From Hyphomicrobium_A sp963724945 (lineage in GTDB: Bacteria > Pseudomonadota > Alphaproteobacteria > Rhizobiales > Hyphomicrobiaceae): 64,000 nt of DNA. The number at the start of each line of letters is the position of its first letter. Position 1 is the stretch's first letter. Shown piece after piece: positions 50,689-59,277 of the stretch. The position numbers were made by a program, and so were the translations under genes. The stretch covers positions 992,001 to 1,056,000 of the forward strand of contig CAVRWL010000003.1 in NCBI GenBank assembly GCA_963724945.1, written 5' to 3'. Below the pieces are notes generated by a model. The model searched no databases. It was given only the letters and a program-made list of their open reading frames with translations, and was not told the origin of the DNA.

Positions 50689-52917
50689 ATGGCAGAGCTT
50701 CTGCTCGAATTGTTCTCCGAAGAGATCCCGGCGCGACTGCAGGCGCGCGCGAGCGAGGACTTATGCCGTCTGATGGTCGATGGCCTGAAAGCGCGCGGGC
50801 TTAAGGTGGGAGAGGCGCGCGCCTTCGCCACCCCGCGCCGTCTCGCCCTCGTCATCGATGACGTGCCGGAGAAGTCGCCGTCGCTCGCCGAGGAGCGCAA
50901 GGGCCCGCGCGTTAGCGCGCCAGAGCAAGCGATCCAGGGCTTTCTGAAGGCAGCGGGCCTCAAGTCGATCGCCGACGCCGAGATCGTCAAGGACGAGAAG
51001 AAGGGCGACTACTATCTCGCGCGCATCGAGAAGCCCGGCAGGCCCGCGCCCGCGATCATCGCGGAGGTGCTGCGCGCCACGATCGTCACCTTCCCATGGC
51101 CGAAGTCGATGCGCTTCAACCGGCCAGTCGATGATGCCACCGAATTGCGCTGGATCAGGCCGCTGCAGGCGATCGTGTGCCTCGCTCGATGGCAAAGTCG
51201 TGCCGTTCGAGATCGCCGGCATCAAGGCGAGCGACACCACCACGGCCACCGCTTTCTTGGGGCTGATCGCTTCAAGGTGAAGAGCTTTGCCGACTACCAG
51301 AAAGGCTTGAAAAGCCACAAGGTGATCCTCGACGCGGACCAGCGCGCCAGGCTCATCGCGGAAGCCGCGCACGGGCTTGCCAAGGACGCTAAGCTCGCGC
51401 TGGTCGAGGACGATGGCCTGCTCAGCGAGAACGCGGGGCTCACCGAGTGGCCCGCCGTGCTCATGGGCTCCTTCGACAAGGCGTTCCTCGAGGTGCCGCC
51501 GGAGTGCCTCATCACCTCCATGAAGACGCACCAGAAGTGCTTCTCACTTCGTGAAGCGCGCGGAAAGAAGCTTGCTGCCAAGTTTCTGCTGGTCGCCAAT
51601 CTGAAGGCCAAGGACGGCGGCAAGGAGATCGTCGCCGGCAACGAGAAGGTGATCGCGGCGCGGCTCTCGGATGCCAAGTTCTTCTGGGAGCAGGACTTGA
51701 AGCGTCCGCTCGACGAGATGGCCTCCGCGCTCGACGCCATCACCTTCCACGACAAGCTAGGGTCCCAGAAAGAGCGCGTGGAGCGTATCGCCGAGCTTAG
51801 CTTTCAGATCGCCGGTGCCGTCGACGCCACGCCGGAGGACGCGCGCCGCGCCGCGCAGCTTTGCAAGGCCGACCTCGTCTCCGGCATGGTCGGCGAGTTC
51901 CCCGAGCTGCAGGGCCTCATGGGCCGCTATTACGCGGAAGCTGCCGGCACCAAGCCGGAGATCGCGCGCGCGCTCGAGCTGCACTACAAGCCAAAGGGTC
52001 CAACCGACACGGTGCCGCTCGAGAAGGAGGGCGACGCGGTCGCGATCGCGGTCGGCCTTGCGGATAAGCTCGACACGCTCGTCGGGTTCTGGGCGATCGG
52101 CGAGAAACCGACGGGCTCGGGCGATCCCTACCAGTTACGCCGCGCGGCGCTCGGCATCATCCGCATCGTTCTGGAGAACGATCTTCGCCTACCCTTGGGC
52201 GCCGCCATCGCCGAGGCCTACATGCTGCACTTCGCCCGTGAGAGCCGCAGCGGCGCCTCCGGCTTGCGCAACGAGATCGACAGCGGCCTCAAGAGCAGGG
52301 GCCTCGCAAAGGACAGCGTCATGGCGCTGTTCGCGGGAGGCGACGAACGGCTGCGCGGCGCCGTCGGGCTCGTCAAGTTCGCGCCGATCGTCGGGGATCT
52401 CATGGCGTTCTTCGCCGAGCGGCTGAAGGTCCACCTGCGCGAGAAGGGCGCTCGCCACGACTTGATCGATGCGGTCTTCTCGCTGGGCGGCCAGGACGAC
52501 CTCGCGCTCATCGTCAAACGCGTGGAGGCGCTCGACGCCTTTCTCAAGACCGATGACGGCGCCAACCTGCTGATCGGCGTCAAGCGCGCGCAGAACATCC
52601 TCTCAATCGAGGAGAAGAAGGACGATACGACCTACGCCGGCACTTACCAGGTGGCGCTTCTGCAGGAAAAGGAGGAGGCAGCGCTCGCCGCTGCGATCGA
52701 GAGCGTGAAGCAGGACACCGCGGCCGCGATCAACGTCGAGAATTTCGCCGGCGCCATGCGCGCGCTCGCCGAGTTGCGCGCGCCCGTCGATGCGTTTTTC
52801 GAGAACGTGACGGTCAACACCGAGAATGCGGCCCTGCGCCGGAACCGCCTGCACATGCTGTCGGAGATCCGCGCGGCCACGCTGAACGTCGCCGATTTCA
52901 CCAAGATCGCCGGCTAG
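50689..52917 (+). CDS. glyS: Glycyl-tRNA synthetase beta subunit (contains scrambled 20-residue segment)
   Basis: A 742-residue tRNA-binding subunit. The start MAELLLELFSEEIPARL is family-typical. Between 51183 and 51245 the frame reads CLARWQSRAVRDRRHQGE, which is unlike GlyS; the adjacent frame in the same bases reads LDGKVVPFEIAGIKASDTTT, the expected GlyS block, after which the ORF frame resumes GHRFLGADRF. So a +1 at about 51183 and a -1 at about 51244 cancel. The remaining domains (LTEWPAVLMGSFD, GDPYQLRRAALGIIRI, C-terminal anticodon-binding region) are intact. Confidence 0.95.
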   Translation: MAELLLELFSEEIPARLQARASEDLCRLMVDGLKARGLKVGEARAFATPRRLALVIDDVPEKSPSLAEERKGPRVSAPEQAIQGFLKAAGLKSIADAEIVKDEKKGDYYLARIEKPGRPAPAIIAEVLRATIVTFPWPKSMRFNRPVDDATELRWIRPLQAIVCLARWQSRAVRDRRHQGERHHHGHRFLGADRFKVKSFADYQKGLKSHKVILDADQRARLIAEAAHGLAKDAKLALVEDDGLLSENAGLTEWPAVLMGSFDKAFLEVPPECLITSMKTHQKCFSLREARGKKLAAKFLLVANLKAKDGGKEIVAGNEKVIAARLSDAKFFWEQDLKRPLDEMASALDAITFHDKLGSQKERVERIAELSFQIAGAVDATPEDARRAAQLCKADLVSGMVGEFPELQGLMGRYYAEAAGTKPEIARALELHYKPKGPTDTVPLEKEGDAVAIAVGLADKLDTLVGFWAIGEKPTGSGDPYQLRRAALGIIRIVLENDLRLPLGAAIAEAYMLHFARESRSGASGLRNEIDSGLKSRGLAKDSVMALFAGGDERLRGAVGLVKFAPIVGDLMAFFAERLKVHLREKGARHDLIDAVFSLGGQDDLALIVKRVEALDAFLKTDDGANLLIGVKRAQNILSIEEKKDDTTYAGTYQVALLQEKEEAALAAAIESVKQDTAAAINVENFAGAMRALAELRAPVDAFFENVTVNTENAALRRNRLHMLSEIRAATLNVADFTKIAG

Positions 52918-53092
52918 CGGCGGAGCGAGAGCGCTCCATCGCCTTGCCGCCCGTGCAATAAGCGACAGGATCGTAGCCCCAAGCCGATGCGTCTATGAGA
53001 CATTCTATGAGACATGGGGCGTCCCGTTAGGTTTGTCGGAGAATACGCCGGGGGCGGCTGAATGTTGCGCTTCCCGGTTTACGAAGGCAGCG

Positions 53093-53506
53093 ATGGAGAG
53101 CGATGGTCGCTACCTGTTCGTCTACGGCACGCTGATGCGGGGCGCCGTCGGCGCGCTGGGGGCTGCGCAGCGCGACCGCTTGGTGCGCGAATCCCGCAGC
53201 TTCGGCCCGGCGACGATAGCGGGCGCGGAACTCTACGACCTTGGCCGCTATCCGGGCCTCGTTGCGAGCCCCGACGCGAGCCTCGTCGTACACGGGGAGG
53301 CGGTCGAGCTCCTGAGCCCGGCCCGTACGTTGGTCTGGCTCGACGCCTACGAGGGGATCACCGCGGGTGACAACGACGAGGGCGAGTACGCGCGCCAAGC
53401 GCGGCCCGTGCGCTTAGTCAACGGACAAACTGTCGAGGCCTGGGTCTATCTCTTGCGCCGGAAGGCGCCGGGCCACGCCCGCATTCGCAGCGGCCGCTGG
53501 CTATGA
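53093..53506 (+). CDS. Gamma-glutamylcyclotransferase-like (AIG2/GGCT) protein
   Basis: A 137-residue protein: YLFVYGTLMRG at the N-terminus, and LDAYEGI with the conserved Glu; typical of the GGCT fold that converts gamma-glutamyl amides to 5-oxoproline. The ATG at 53093 has GAAGG 6 nt upstream; the frame begins earlier but without a ribosome site. Physiological substrate unknown. Confidence 0.88.
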   Translation: MESDGRYLFVYGTLMRGAVGALGAAQRDRLVRESRSFGPATIAGAELYDLGRYPGLVASPDASLVVHGEAVELLSPARTLVWLDAYEGITAGDNDEGEYARQARPVRLVNGQTVEAWVYLLRRKAPGHARIRSGRWL

Positions 53507-53528
53507 GCACATTGAGAGGAAACGCGCT

Positions 53529-53712
53529 GAGGCGGAGAGAGCTGGCCTGCGAACCCCGAAACGACCCTCTGCCGCCTCGAGCACGGTCCCCGCTTCGACC
53601 GGGCGGCCAGCTCCCGCATCAACGGTGATACACCGGCCATCGCGCGCCATCTATTTCAATTCGCGAATTCTCTTATGGTGTGCACAACCGGTGGAATTCT
53701 CTTGTCGTGCAC
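53529..53712. repeat. Intergenic region with overlapping inverted repeats and a direct repeat
   Basis: GAGCTGGCC (53539-53547) pairs with GGCCAGCTC (53605-53613), and GAGGCGG (53529-53535) pairs with CCGCCTC (53572-53578), giving mutually exclusive stems. Further on, GAATTCTCTT followed by GTGCAC occurs twice (53665-53685 and 53694-53712). It lies between convergent genes; terminator, RNA switch or chance are all open. Confidence 0.4.
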
Positions 53713-53733
53713 GCCGATTTGCCGGGTGCAGGC

Positions 53734-55641
53734 TCACGCCTGCGCGTCGGAAGATTCTGCGCGGGCGCGCTCATAGTCCTCGCTCGCGATGAGCCAATTC
53801 TCCTCCGCTTGCGCCAAGCGCTTGACCAGTTGTCCGCGCTCGATGCCGGCGCTCTGCGCTTTTGTTGCATCGCGCACGTAAAGCTCGGGGTCCGCCAGCA
53901 GCGCATCGAGCCGGGCGATCTCGGCGGTGATCGCCTCGACCGCCCTTTCCGCCACCTGCATGGCCTTTTTTAGCGGCGCGAGGTTCGCGCGCTTGTCGGC
54001 GTTGGCGCGGCGCTGCTCGGAGCGCGCATTGCGTGCGGCCGCACTCGCCCGGGACTGCCCGCGCGTACCCGCGCCGCGCTCGGTGAGAAGCTCGGCGCGA
54101 TAGGCGTCGATGTCGTCGTCGTAGGGCTTGATCCCGCCGTTGCGCACGATCCAAAGCCGGTCGGCCGTCGCCTCGATCAGATGCCGGTCGTGGCTGATCA
54201 GGATGACGGCGCCTTCGTACTCGGTGAGCGCGTGCACGAGCATCTCGCGGCTGTCGACGTCGAGGTGGTTGGTCGGCTCATCGAGGATCAAAAGATGCGG
54301 CCCGTGGAAGGCGGCGATCGCCAGAAGCAGGCGCGCCTTCTCGCCGCCCGACAGGTTGGCGCATTTGGTATCGGCCTTGTCGGCGGAGAAGCCGTACGTG
54401 CCGAGCCGCGTGCGCCGCTGCGCCTCCGTCGCCTCGGGCATCAGCTTCAGCATGATGTCGTAGGGCGTCTCGGCTGGATTGAGTTCGTCGAGCTGGTGCT
54501 GCGCGAAGTAGCCGACGTCGACGCGCTTTTGTCCGTAGACGCGGCCGGAGAGCGGACCGAGCTTGCCGGCGATGAGTTTGGCAAACGTCGACTTGCCGTT
54601 GCCGTTCTGGCCTAAGAGCGCGATGCGATCGTCCTGATCGATGCGCAAGTTGAGGCCGCTGAGCACCGGATGGTCGGGAGCGTAGCCGACCGCCACCTCC
54701 TCGAGCCGCAGAAGCGGGCTCGCCAGCGGCTTTGCCGGCTGCGGCAGGTGGAAGACTGTGACGCGCTCCTCCACCTGCGCGGCGATCGGTTGCATCTTGG
54801 CGAGCGCCTTGACGCGGCTCTGGGCCTGCGCGGCCTTGGTCGCCTTGGCCTTGAAGCGGTCGATGAAGGCCTGGATGCGGCGGCGCTCGTCGTCCTGCTT
54901 CTTCTTGAGCTTCAACTCCAGCCGCTGCTTCGCTCTGCGCGCCTCCTCGAAGTCGTCATAGCCGCCCGCGTACAGCGTGAGCTTACCGCGCTCCAGGTGC
55001 AGGATCGCGGTAACGGCGCGGTTCAACAGATCGCGGTCGTGGCTGACGATGAGGACGGTGTGCGGATAGGCGCGCAGGTAGCTCTCGAGCCATAGCGCGC
55101 CCTCGAGGTCGAGATAGTTCGTGGGCTCGTCGAGAAGCAGGATCTCCGGCTCGAGGAACAGCACGGCGGCGAGCGCCACGCGCATGCGCCAGCCGCCCGA
55201 CAGCGCGCTGCAGGGGCGCTGCTGCGCCGCCTCGTCGAAGCCGAGACCGGCAAGGATCTGCGCGGCGCGCGCCGGGGCTGAATGCGCTTCGATGTCGGCG
55301 AGGCGCTCGTGGATCTCGCCGATGCGATGGGCGTCATCAGCGATTTCGGCCTCTGCGAGCAGGCACTTGCGCTCCGTGTCGGCTGCGAGCACCCACTCGA
55401 TGAGGCTGTCGGTGCCGCCCGGCGCCTCTTGCGCGATGTGGCCGATGCGCATCGAGCGGGCGACGGTGACGGAGCCGTCGTCGGGGCTGAGCTCGCCTGA
55501 GATGATCTTCAGGAGCGTCGTCTTGCCGGCGCCGTTGCGTCCAACGAGGCCGACTTTGTGGCCCGTCGGGATGCCCGCCGTCGCGCCGTCAAAGAGCGTC
55601 CGACCTTCGATCCTGTAGGTCAGATCGTTGATGTGCAGCAT
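53734..55641 (-). CDS. ABC-F family ATP-binding protein
   Basis: A 635-residue soluble protein with two ABC cassettes and no membrane domain: Walker A GRNGAGKTT and GQNGNGKST, signatures SALSGGWRM and NLSGGEKAR, Walker B ILLLDEPTN and LLILDEPTNHLD. An ABC-F-type linker of charged helices (~residues 230-300) separates them, and a C-terminal coiled coil follows. ABC-F proteins act on ribosomes; the Uup-like subgroup seems nearest, but antibiotic resistance cannot be inferred. Confidence 0.93.
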   Translation of the reverse strand: MLHINDLTYRIEGRTLFDGATAGIPTGHKVGLVGRNGAGKTTLLKIISGELSPDDGSVTVARSMRIGHIAQEAPGGTDSLIEWVLAADTERKCLLAEAEIADDAHRIGEIHERLADIEAHSAPARAAQILAGLGFDEAAQQRPCSALSGGWRMRVALAAVLFLEPEILLLDEPTNYLDLEGALWLESYLRAYPHTVLIVSHDRDLLNRAVTAILHLERGKLTLYAGGYDDFEEARRAKQRLELKLKKKQDDERRRIQAFIDRFKAKATKAAQAQSRVKALAKMQPIAAQVEERVTVFHLPQPAKPLASPLLRLEEVAVGYAPDHPVLSGLNLRIDQDDRIALLGQNGNGKSTFAKLIAGKLGPLSGRVYGQKRVDVGYFAQHQLDELNPAETPYDIMLKLMPEATEAQRRTRLGTYGFSADKADTKCANLSGGEKARLLLAIAAFHGPHLLILDEPTNHLDVDSREMLVHALTEYEGAVILISHDRHLIEATADRLWIVRNGGIKPYDDDIDAYRAELLTERGAGTRGQSRASAAARNARSEQRRANADKRANLAPLKKAMQVAERAVEAITAEIARLDALLADPELYVRDATKAQSAGIERGQLVKRLAQAEENWLIASEDYERARAESSDAQA

Positions 55642-55643
55642 GG

Positions 55644-55722
55644 CTAGTGCCCCAATTCCGAAGTTCGCCGGTGTTCGAAGCTTGGCTCAGGAGCGAACTT
55701 CGCAATCATAAGGGACACTAGA
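55644..55722. repeat. Inverted-repeat element upstream of the ABC-F gene
   Basis: Two blocks are repeated in opposite orientation: CTAGTGNCCC at the outer ends (55644 and 55722) and CGAAGTTCGC (55659-55668 and its complement 55693-55702). The ~79-bp element starts 2 bp upstream of the ABC-F start codon. It looks like a small MITE/REP-type palindrome or a double operator. No other copy is in the window. Confidence 0.65.
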
Positions 55723-55776
55723 ATCACACTGGAGCACATAGCGGCTGGCACCGTCGGTGTCATGGGCAAGCGACGC

Positions 55777-56127
55777 TCAGAAAGCGATTCCGAGCCGCTT
55801 GAGGAGCGCCAGCATCGCGAAATAGCAGGCGACGGTAAGGGCACCCGCGGCCAGAAGGCTCAAGACGAACGGCCAGCCGGCGCGCAGCAGCAGAGGAAGC
55901 GCGATGAAAAGCGCAAGCGACGGCAGCACCAACCAGAAGATGCCTGCGGCGAGCTCGGCAACCCTCTCGCTGTCGCCGGTGTCGGCATAGAGCCAGACCA
56001 TCGCCAGCACGGATGTGAGCGGGATCGAGGCGAGCACCGCACCGGCAAGCGTGCTGCGCTTGGCGACCTCGGAGATCGCCACGACGAGCACCGCGGTGAC
56101 GCCAACCTTAAGCGCGGCGGGGAGCAT
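55777..56127 (-). CDS. DUF3147 membrane protein
   Basis: A 116-residue protein with four hydrophobic helices; KRSTLAGAVLASIPLTSVLAMVWLY and the FWLVLPSLALFIALPLLLRAG region are typical of DUF3147. Function unknown. It lies 7 bp downstream of the GYF-domain gene on the same strand, suggesting one transcript. Confidence 0.85.
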   Translation of the reverse strand: MLPAALKVGVTAVLVVAISEVAKRSTLAGAVLASIPLTSVLAMVWLYADTGDSERVAELAAGIFWLVLPSLALFIALPLLLRAGWPFVLSLLAAGALTVACYFAMLALLKRLGIAF

Positions 56128-56134
56128 GAAGGAC

Positions 56135-57403
56135 TCAGCCCGAGACGACGGGCTTCAAGGTCTCGACCAAGAGCCGCTCCTGCGCGCCCTTGTCCTGCAC
56201 GGAGAGGTGCGCCAGGAACCAATCCTGCACCATCTGGCAGACGTGCCCTGGCGGCTCGTGCGAGAGCGCCGTGGGGTTAGAGAAGGTCTTGAGGTCGTTC
56301 TCCTTCCAGCCAAGCTTCGTCAGCTGTTGGACCAGAATCTCGTAATCACCTTTGAGGGCCCGTGCGTGAGTCTTGGGTGAATTGCGGCCGTCTGCAATCG
56401 CCTCGAATATGGCTGCAAGCTGGGCCTGGATCGCCGTGCCGTCCTGGGGCGAAAGCAACAGCTCGGTCACCGCCGGAGACGTCTCGCCCTGCGAGATGAA
56501 GCCATAGCAGGCGCCGATGCCCCGCTCGCTAAGGCTCTTGAGGTTTTCGAGGAAGGCGCTCGCTATGACTTTGAGCTTCTCGGTGCTTGCCGCGAGCGCC
56601 TGATCGGCGTGCTTGCGCCGCAACTCGACGAGGGCCTGCGCCAGATGCTTGGCGATTTCGACTTGTGGCCGGTTCTGGGCCGCAAGCGTTGCCGCCTCGC
56701 GCAGTTGCTCGTTGTACCAGTCGGGGAACTCATGCTTGATGATGCCCCACATCCGCATCTGCTGGAATTTTGCGTCCAGATCCTGCTCGCTCTTCGCCAC
56801 CGCTTCCGCCGACGGCTGTGCGACGGCGGGCGCGGCCGAAGCCGCGGGCGGCGGCGTCTGCATTGCGGTTACGACTGCCGGCGCGGTGGGCGGGGGCGTC
56901 GTCAGAATGGACGCGGCGGTCTCCCTGGCGGTCTGCTTGTTGGCAGTCTGCTTGGAGGTATCCGTGCCGGACGATTGAGCGTATTCGGATTTGAGGCTCG
57001 CAGCCTTCTGCCACAGGTACCACCCGCCGGCGCCTGCCATCAGCGCCAACAACACGGATGCTGCGACGATTAAGCCCATCCGCAGCGGGGTGCGGTCGCG
57101 CATGCCGCGGGAGACGCGGATGCGCTCCGGCTCGAAAGAGTGTTCCGGGAAGCCGCTGGTGCGCACCTGCCCAGTCGGGCGCGTCGCGGGCACGTGGACA
57201 GGCGCGCGCTGGGGCTCGGGCGCCTGGAATGGGAACACTGCTGGGGCCGGGCGCCAATCGGCGAAACCTGCCCGCCAGATGAGGTCCGTCGGCCGCAGGT
57301 GCCCCTGCCCGACGAACGTGCGCATCTCGACATCCGAAAGCGGGCCGTGCTGCTTACCGTCCCGGGCGATGTACCATTGGATGTCAGGCTGCTGGACGGT
57401 CAT
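56135..57403 (-). CDS. GYF_2 (DUF4339) domain membrane protein
   Basis: A 422-residue protein. Residues ~9-58 are the GYF-like domain: WYIARDGKQHGPLSDVEM ... DLIWRAGFADWRPA. A Pro-rich linker, one membrane helix (GLIVAASVLLALMAGAGGWYLW, ~residue 110), a disordered Thr/Ala-rich stretch and a ~230-residue alpha-helical C-terminal domain follow. Single-pass topology with the GYF domain cytosolic is inferred. No enzymatic motif. Confidence 0.82.
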   Translation of the reverse strand: MTVQQPDIQWYIARDGKQHGPLSDVEMRTFVGQGHLRPTDLIWRAGFADWRPAPAVFPFQAPEPQRAPVHVPATRPTGQVRTSGFPEHSFEPERIRVSRGMRDRTPLRMGLIVAASVLLALMAGAGGWYLWQKAASLKSEYAQSSGTDTSKQTANKQTARETAASILTTPPPTAPAVVTAMQTPPPAASAAPAVAQPSAEAVAKSEQDLDAKFQQMRMWGIIKHEFPDWYNEQLREAATLAAQNRPQVEIAKHLAQALVELRRKHADQALAASTEKLKVIASAFLENLKSLSERGIGACYGFISQGETSPAVTELLLSPQDGTAIQAQLAAIFEAIADGRNSPKTHARALKGDYEILVQQLTKLGWKENDLKTFSNPTALSHEPPGHVCQMVQDWFLAHLSVQDKGAQERLLVETLKPVVSG

Positions 57404-57643
57404 AAAACTCTCGATCTCATGCGGAAGGCCTGGGGGTCATCGACGCCAGGGTCCGTTCTGCCCACGCTGGCCTGCTCGCATGGCGCCAATGTGGTTCCAG
57501 ACCCTAGCCTCGTCAATCGTCTTTGTCTGCCAGGGCCTTATAGTCCACCGCCGCCTTTTCTATGGCGCCTTGCTGTGGAAGCGGGCGACCGCTATAACCC
57601 GCCGCAATCCATAGAAAAAACATGCATGAGCGAGGCCAGAGGG

Positions 57644-58066
57644 ATGGCTATTGAGCGGACGCTTTCGATCATCAAGCCCGACGCCACGGTACGCAACGTG
57701 ACGGGTGACATTAACGCCGTTATCGAAAAGGCCGGTCTGCGGATCATCGCCCAGAAGCGAATCTGCTGGACGCTGCCGCAGGCGCAGACGTTCTACGCCG
57801 AGCACAAGGAGCGCCCCTTCTACGACGAGTTGTGCGCGTTCATGACCTCGGGGCCGATTGTTGTGCAGGTGCTCGAGGGCGAGGACGCAATCGCGAGATA
57901 CCGCAAGGTGATGGGCGCAACCGATCCGGAGGAGGCCAAGCGCGGAACGATCCGCAAGCGCTTTGCCCTCTCCAAGTCGCAGAACTCGGTTCACGGCTCG
58001 GACAGCCTGGCCTCGGCCGCACGCGAGATAGCTTTGAATTTCCAGCCCGACGAGATTGTAGGATGA
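57644..58066 (+). CDS. ndk: Nucleoside diphosphate kinase
   Basis: A 140-residue enzyme that equilibrates NTP pools; MAIERTLSIIKPDA at the ATG 57644 is the canonical start, giving canonical length. Catalytic His117 lies in NSVHGSDS. An upstream ATG at 57626 (MSEARG) is less likely although AGAGGG is close to 57644. The gene is divergent from the GYF-domain gene. Confidence 0.96.
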   Translation: MAIERTLSIIKPDATVRNVTGDINAVIEKAGLRIIAQKRICWTLPQAQTFYAEHKERPFYDELCAFMTSGPIVVQVLEGEDAIARYRKVMGATDPEEAKRGTIRKRFALSKSQNSVHGSDSLASAAREIALNFQPDEIVG

Positions 58067-58129
58067 TCGTCTCGGCACGTTCGCCGCGATCTATTCGCAA
58101 CTCGCCTCAGAACTCGCCCCAGAACTGCC

Positions 58130-58672
58130 ATGGCATGCGTCCGCTTCTACGTTGCCACGAGCCTCGACGGCTTCATCGCCGACGAGCAGGGTAGTGTCGA
58201 TTGGCTGGCGCCGTATGATGCGCGCCTCTACGGCTACGATAAGTTCCTCGGCGAGGTCGGTGCGCTCATCATGGGGCGCCGCACCTTCGAGCTGATCAGA
58301 GCTACCGACGAGGAGTGGCCCTACCGCGGCAAGCCCGTCTTCGTGCTCTCCTCCCAGCCGCTCGGCCGCGTCCCGCCCGGCGTTGCGGCCGCCGCGCGCG
58401 GCATGTGGGAGGGCTTGCAGCAGGCGCGCAAGGCGACGCCAAGGGACATCTGGATCGTCGGCGGCGCCGTCACCATGCAGTCGGCGCTCGATGAAGGCCT
58501 CGTTGATGTGGTGGAGATCTTCCTGGTGCCGGTCCTGCTCGGCGCCGGGCTCAATCTGCTCAATGATCTCGCCCGCCGCCCGATGCTTCTCTTCGACGGC
58601 ATCGAATCCTTTCCGGACGGCGTCGTCAAGCTCAGGTATCTGGTGTCGAAGGCACCCATGGCGGAAGCTTGA
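58130..58672 (+). CDS. Dihydrofolate reductase-family (RibD C-terminal-like) protein
   Basis: A 180-residue protein: MACVRFYVATSLDGFIADEQGSVDWL, MGRRTFELI, IWIVGGAVTMQSALDEGLVDVVEIFLVPVLLGAGLNLL. This is the RibD_C fold of NADPH-dependent reductases. Substrate not assignable. It lies 63 bp after ndk on the same strand. Confidence 0.9.
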   Translation: MACVRFYVATSLDGFIADEQGSVDWLAPYDARLYGYDKFLGEVGALIMGRRTFELIRATDEEWPYRGKPVFVLSSQPLGRVPPGVAAAARGMWEGLQQARKATPRDIWIVGGAVTMQSALDEGLVDVVEIFLVPVLLGAGLNLLNDLARRPMLLFDGIESFPDGVVKLRYLVSKAPMAEA

Positions 58673-58690
58673 AAGATGGCGCCGGCCGGA

Positions 58691-59161
58691 TCAGTCGAGG
58701 CTCGGGAACAGTTCCGGGGGCGCGCCGTATTGCTGCGCCCAGCCTACCCACGGTACGTCGGTGGCGCAGGTCACATATTCGCGCACGTGCCAGCCCCCGC
58801 CCTCCTGCACGAGGAGCGCGTCCACGCCGCCGCCGCACATGTCCGCCGCGACCGCGTCCCGATAGGGAGTGATCGCCCAATCGACCGGTTGGCCGTCAGG
58901 CCGCTGCGGCGTCGCTTCGAGAAAGGCCCAGCCGCGGCAGGCAGTGAGCCTCTGGGCAACGAACTTGACCTTCTGCTTGAGCTCGCTCTCGACAGGCGCG
59001 CGCAGCGCGTCCATGATTGCCTTGCGCTCAGGCGTGCCGATGGCGGGCGTGTAGGGGCAGCTCTGCGCCGCGGCGTGAGCGCACGAGGCGAGAAGGACGA
59101 TGACCGCCGGGGCCGCGTGCAAGGCGACCGAGCGCAAGTCGCGGCAAGAGGCGGACCGCAT
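58691..59161 (-). CDS. Exported Cys-containing protein of unknown function
   Basis: A 156-residue protein with a signal peptide ending near AHAAA. Mature part begins QSCPYTPAIGTPERKAIMDALR and carries four Cys, suggesting disulfides; the sequences GWAFLEATPQRPDG and GGWHVREYV look like a small beta-rich fold. Not recognised. Convergent with the RibD_C-like gene. Confidence 0.7.
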   Translation of the reverse strand: MRSASCRDLRSVALHAAPAVIVLLASCAHAAAQSCPYTPAIGTPERKAIMDALRAPVESELKQKVKFVAQRLTACRGWAFLEATPQRPDGQPVDWAITPYRDAVAADMCGGGVDALLVQEGGGWHVREYVTCATDVPWVGWAQQYGAPPELFPSLD

Positions 59162-59277
59162 GAGGCGGCTCCCAGCAGCTGATTTTGGTTTCTATCATAG
59201 CCGTCCACTGCCGCGCGGCTAGCCTTCATCGGCGAGAATTTTTGGATCTTCGGCAGCGGTAATCGCGTGGGGGGCAT

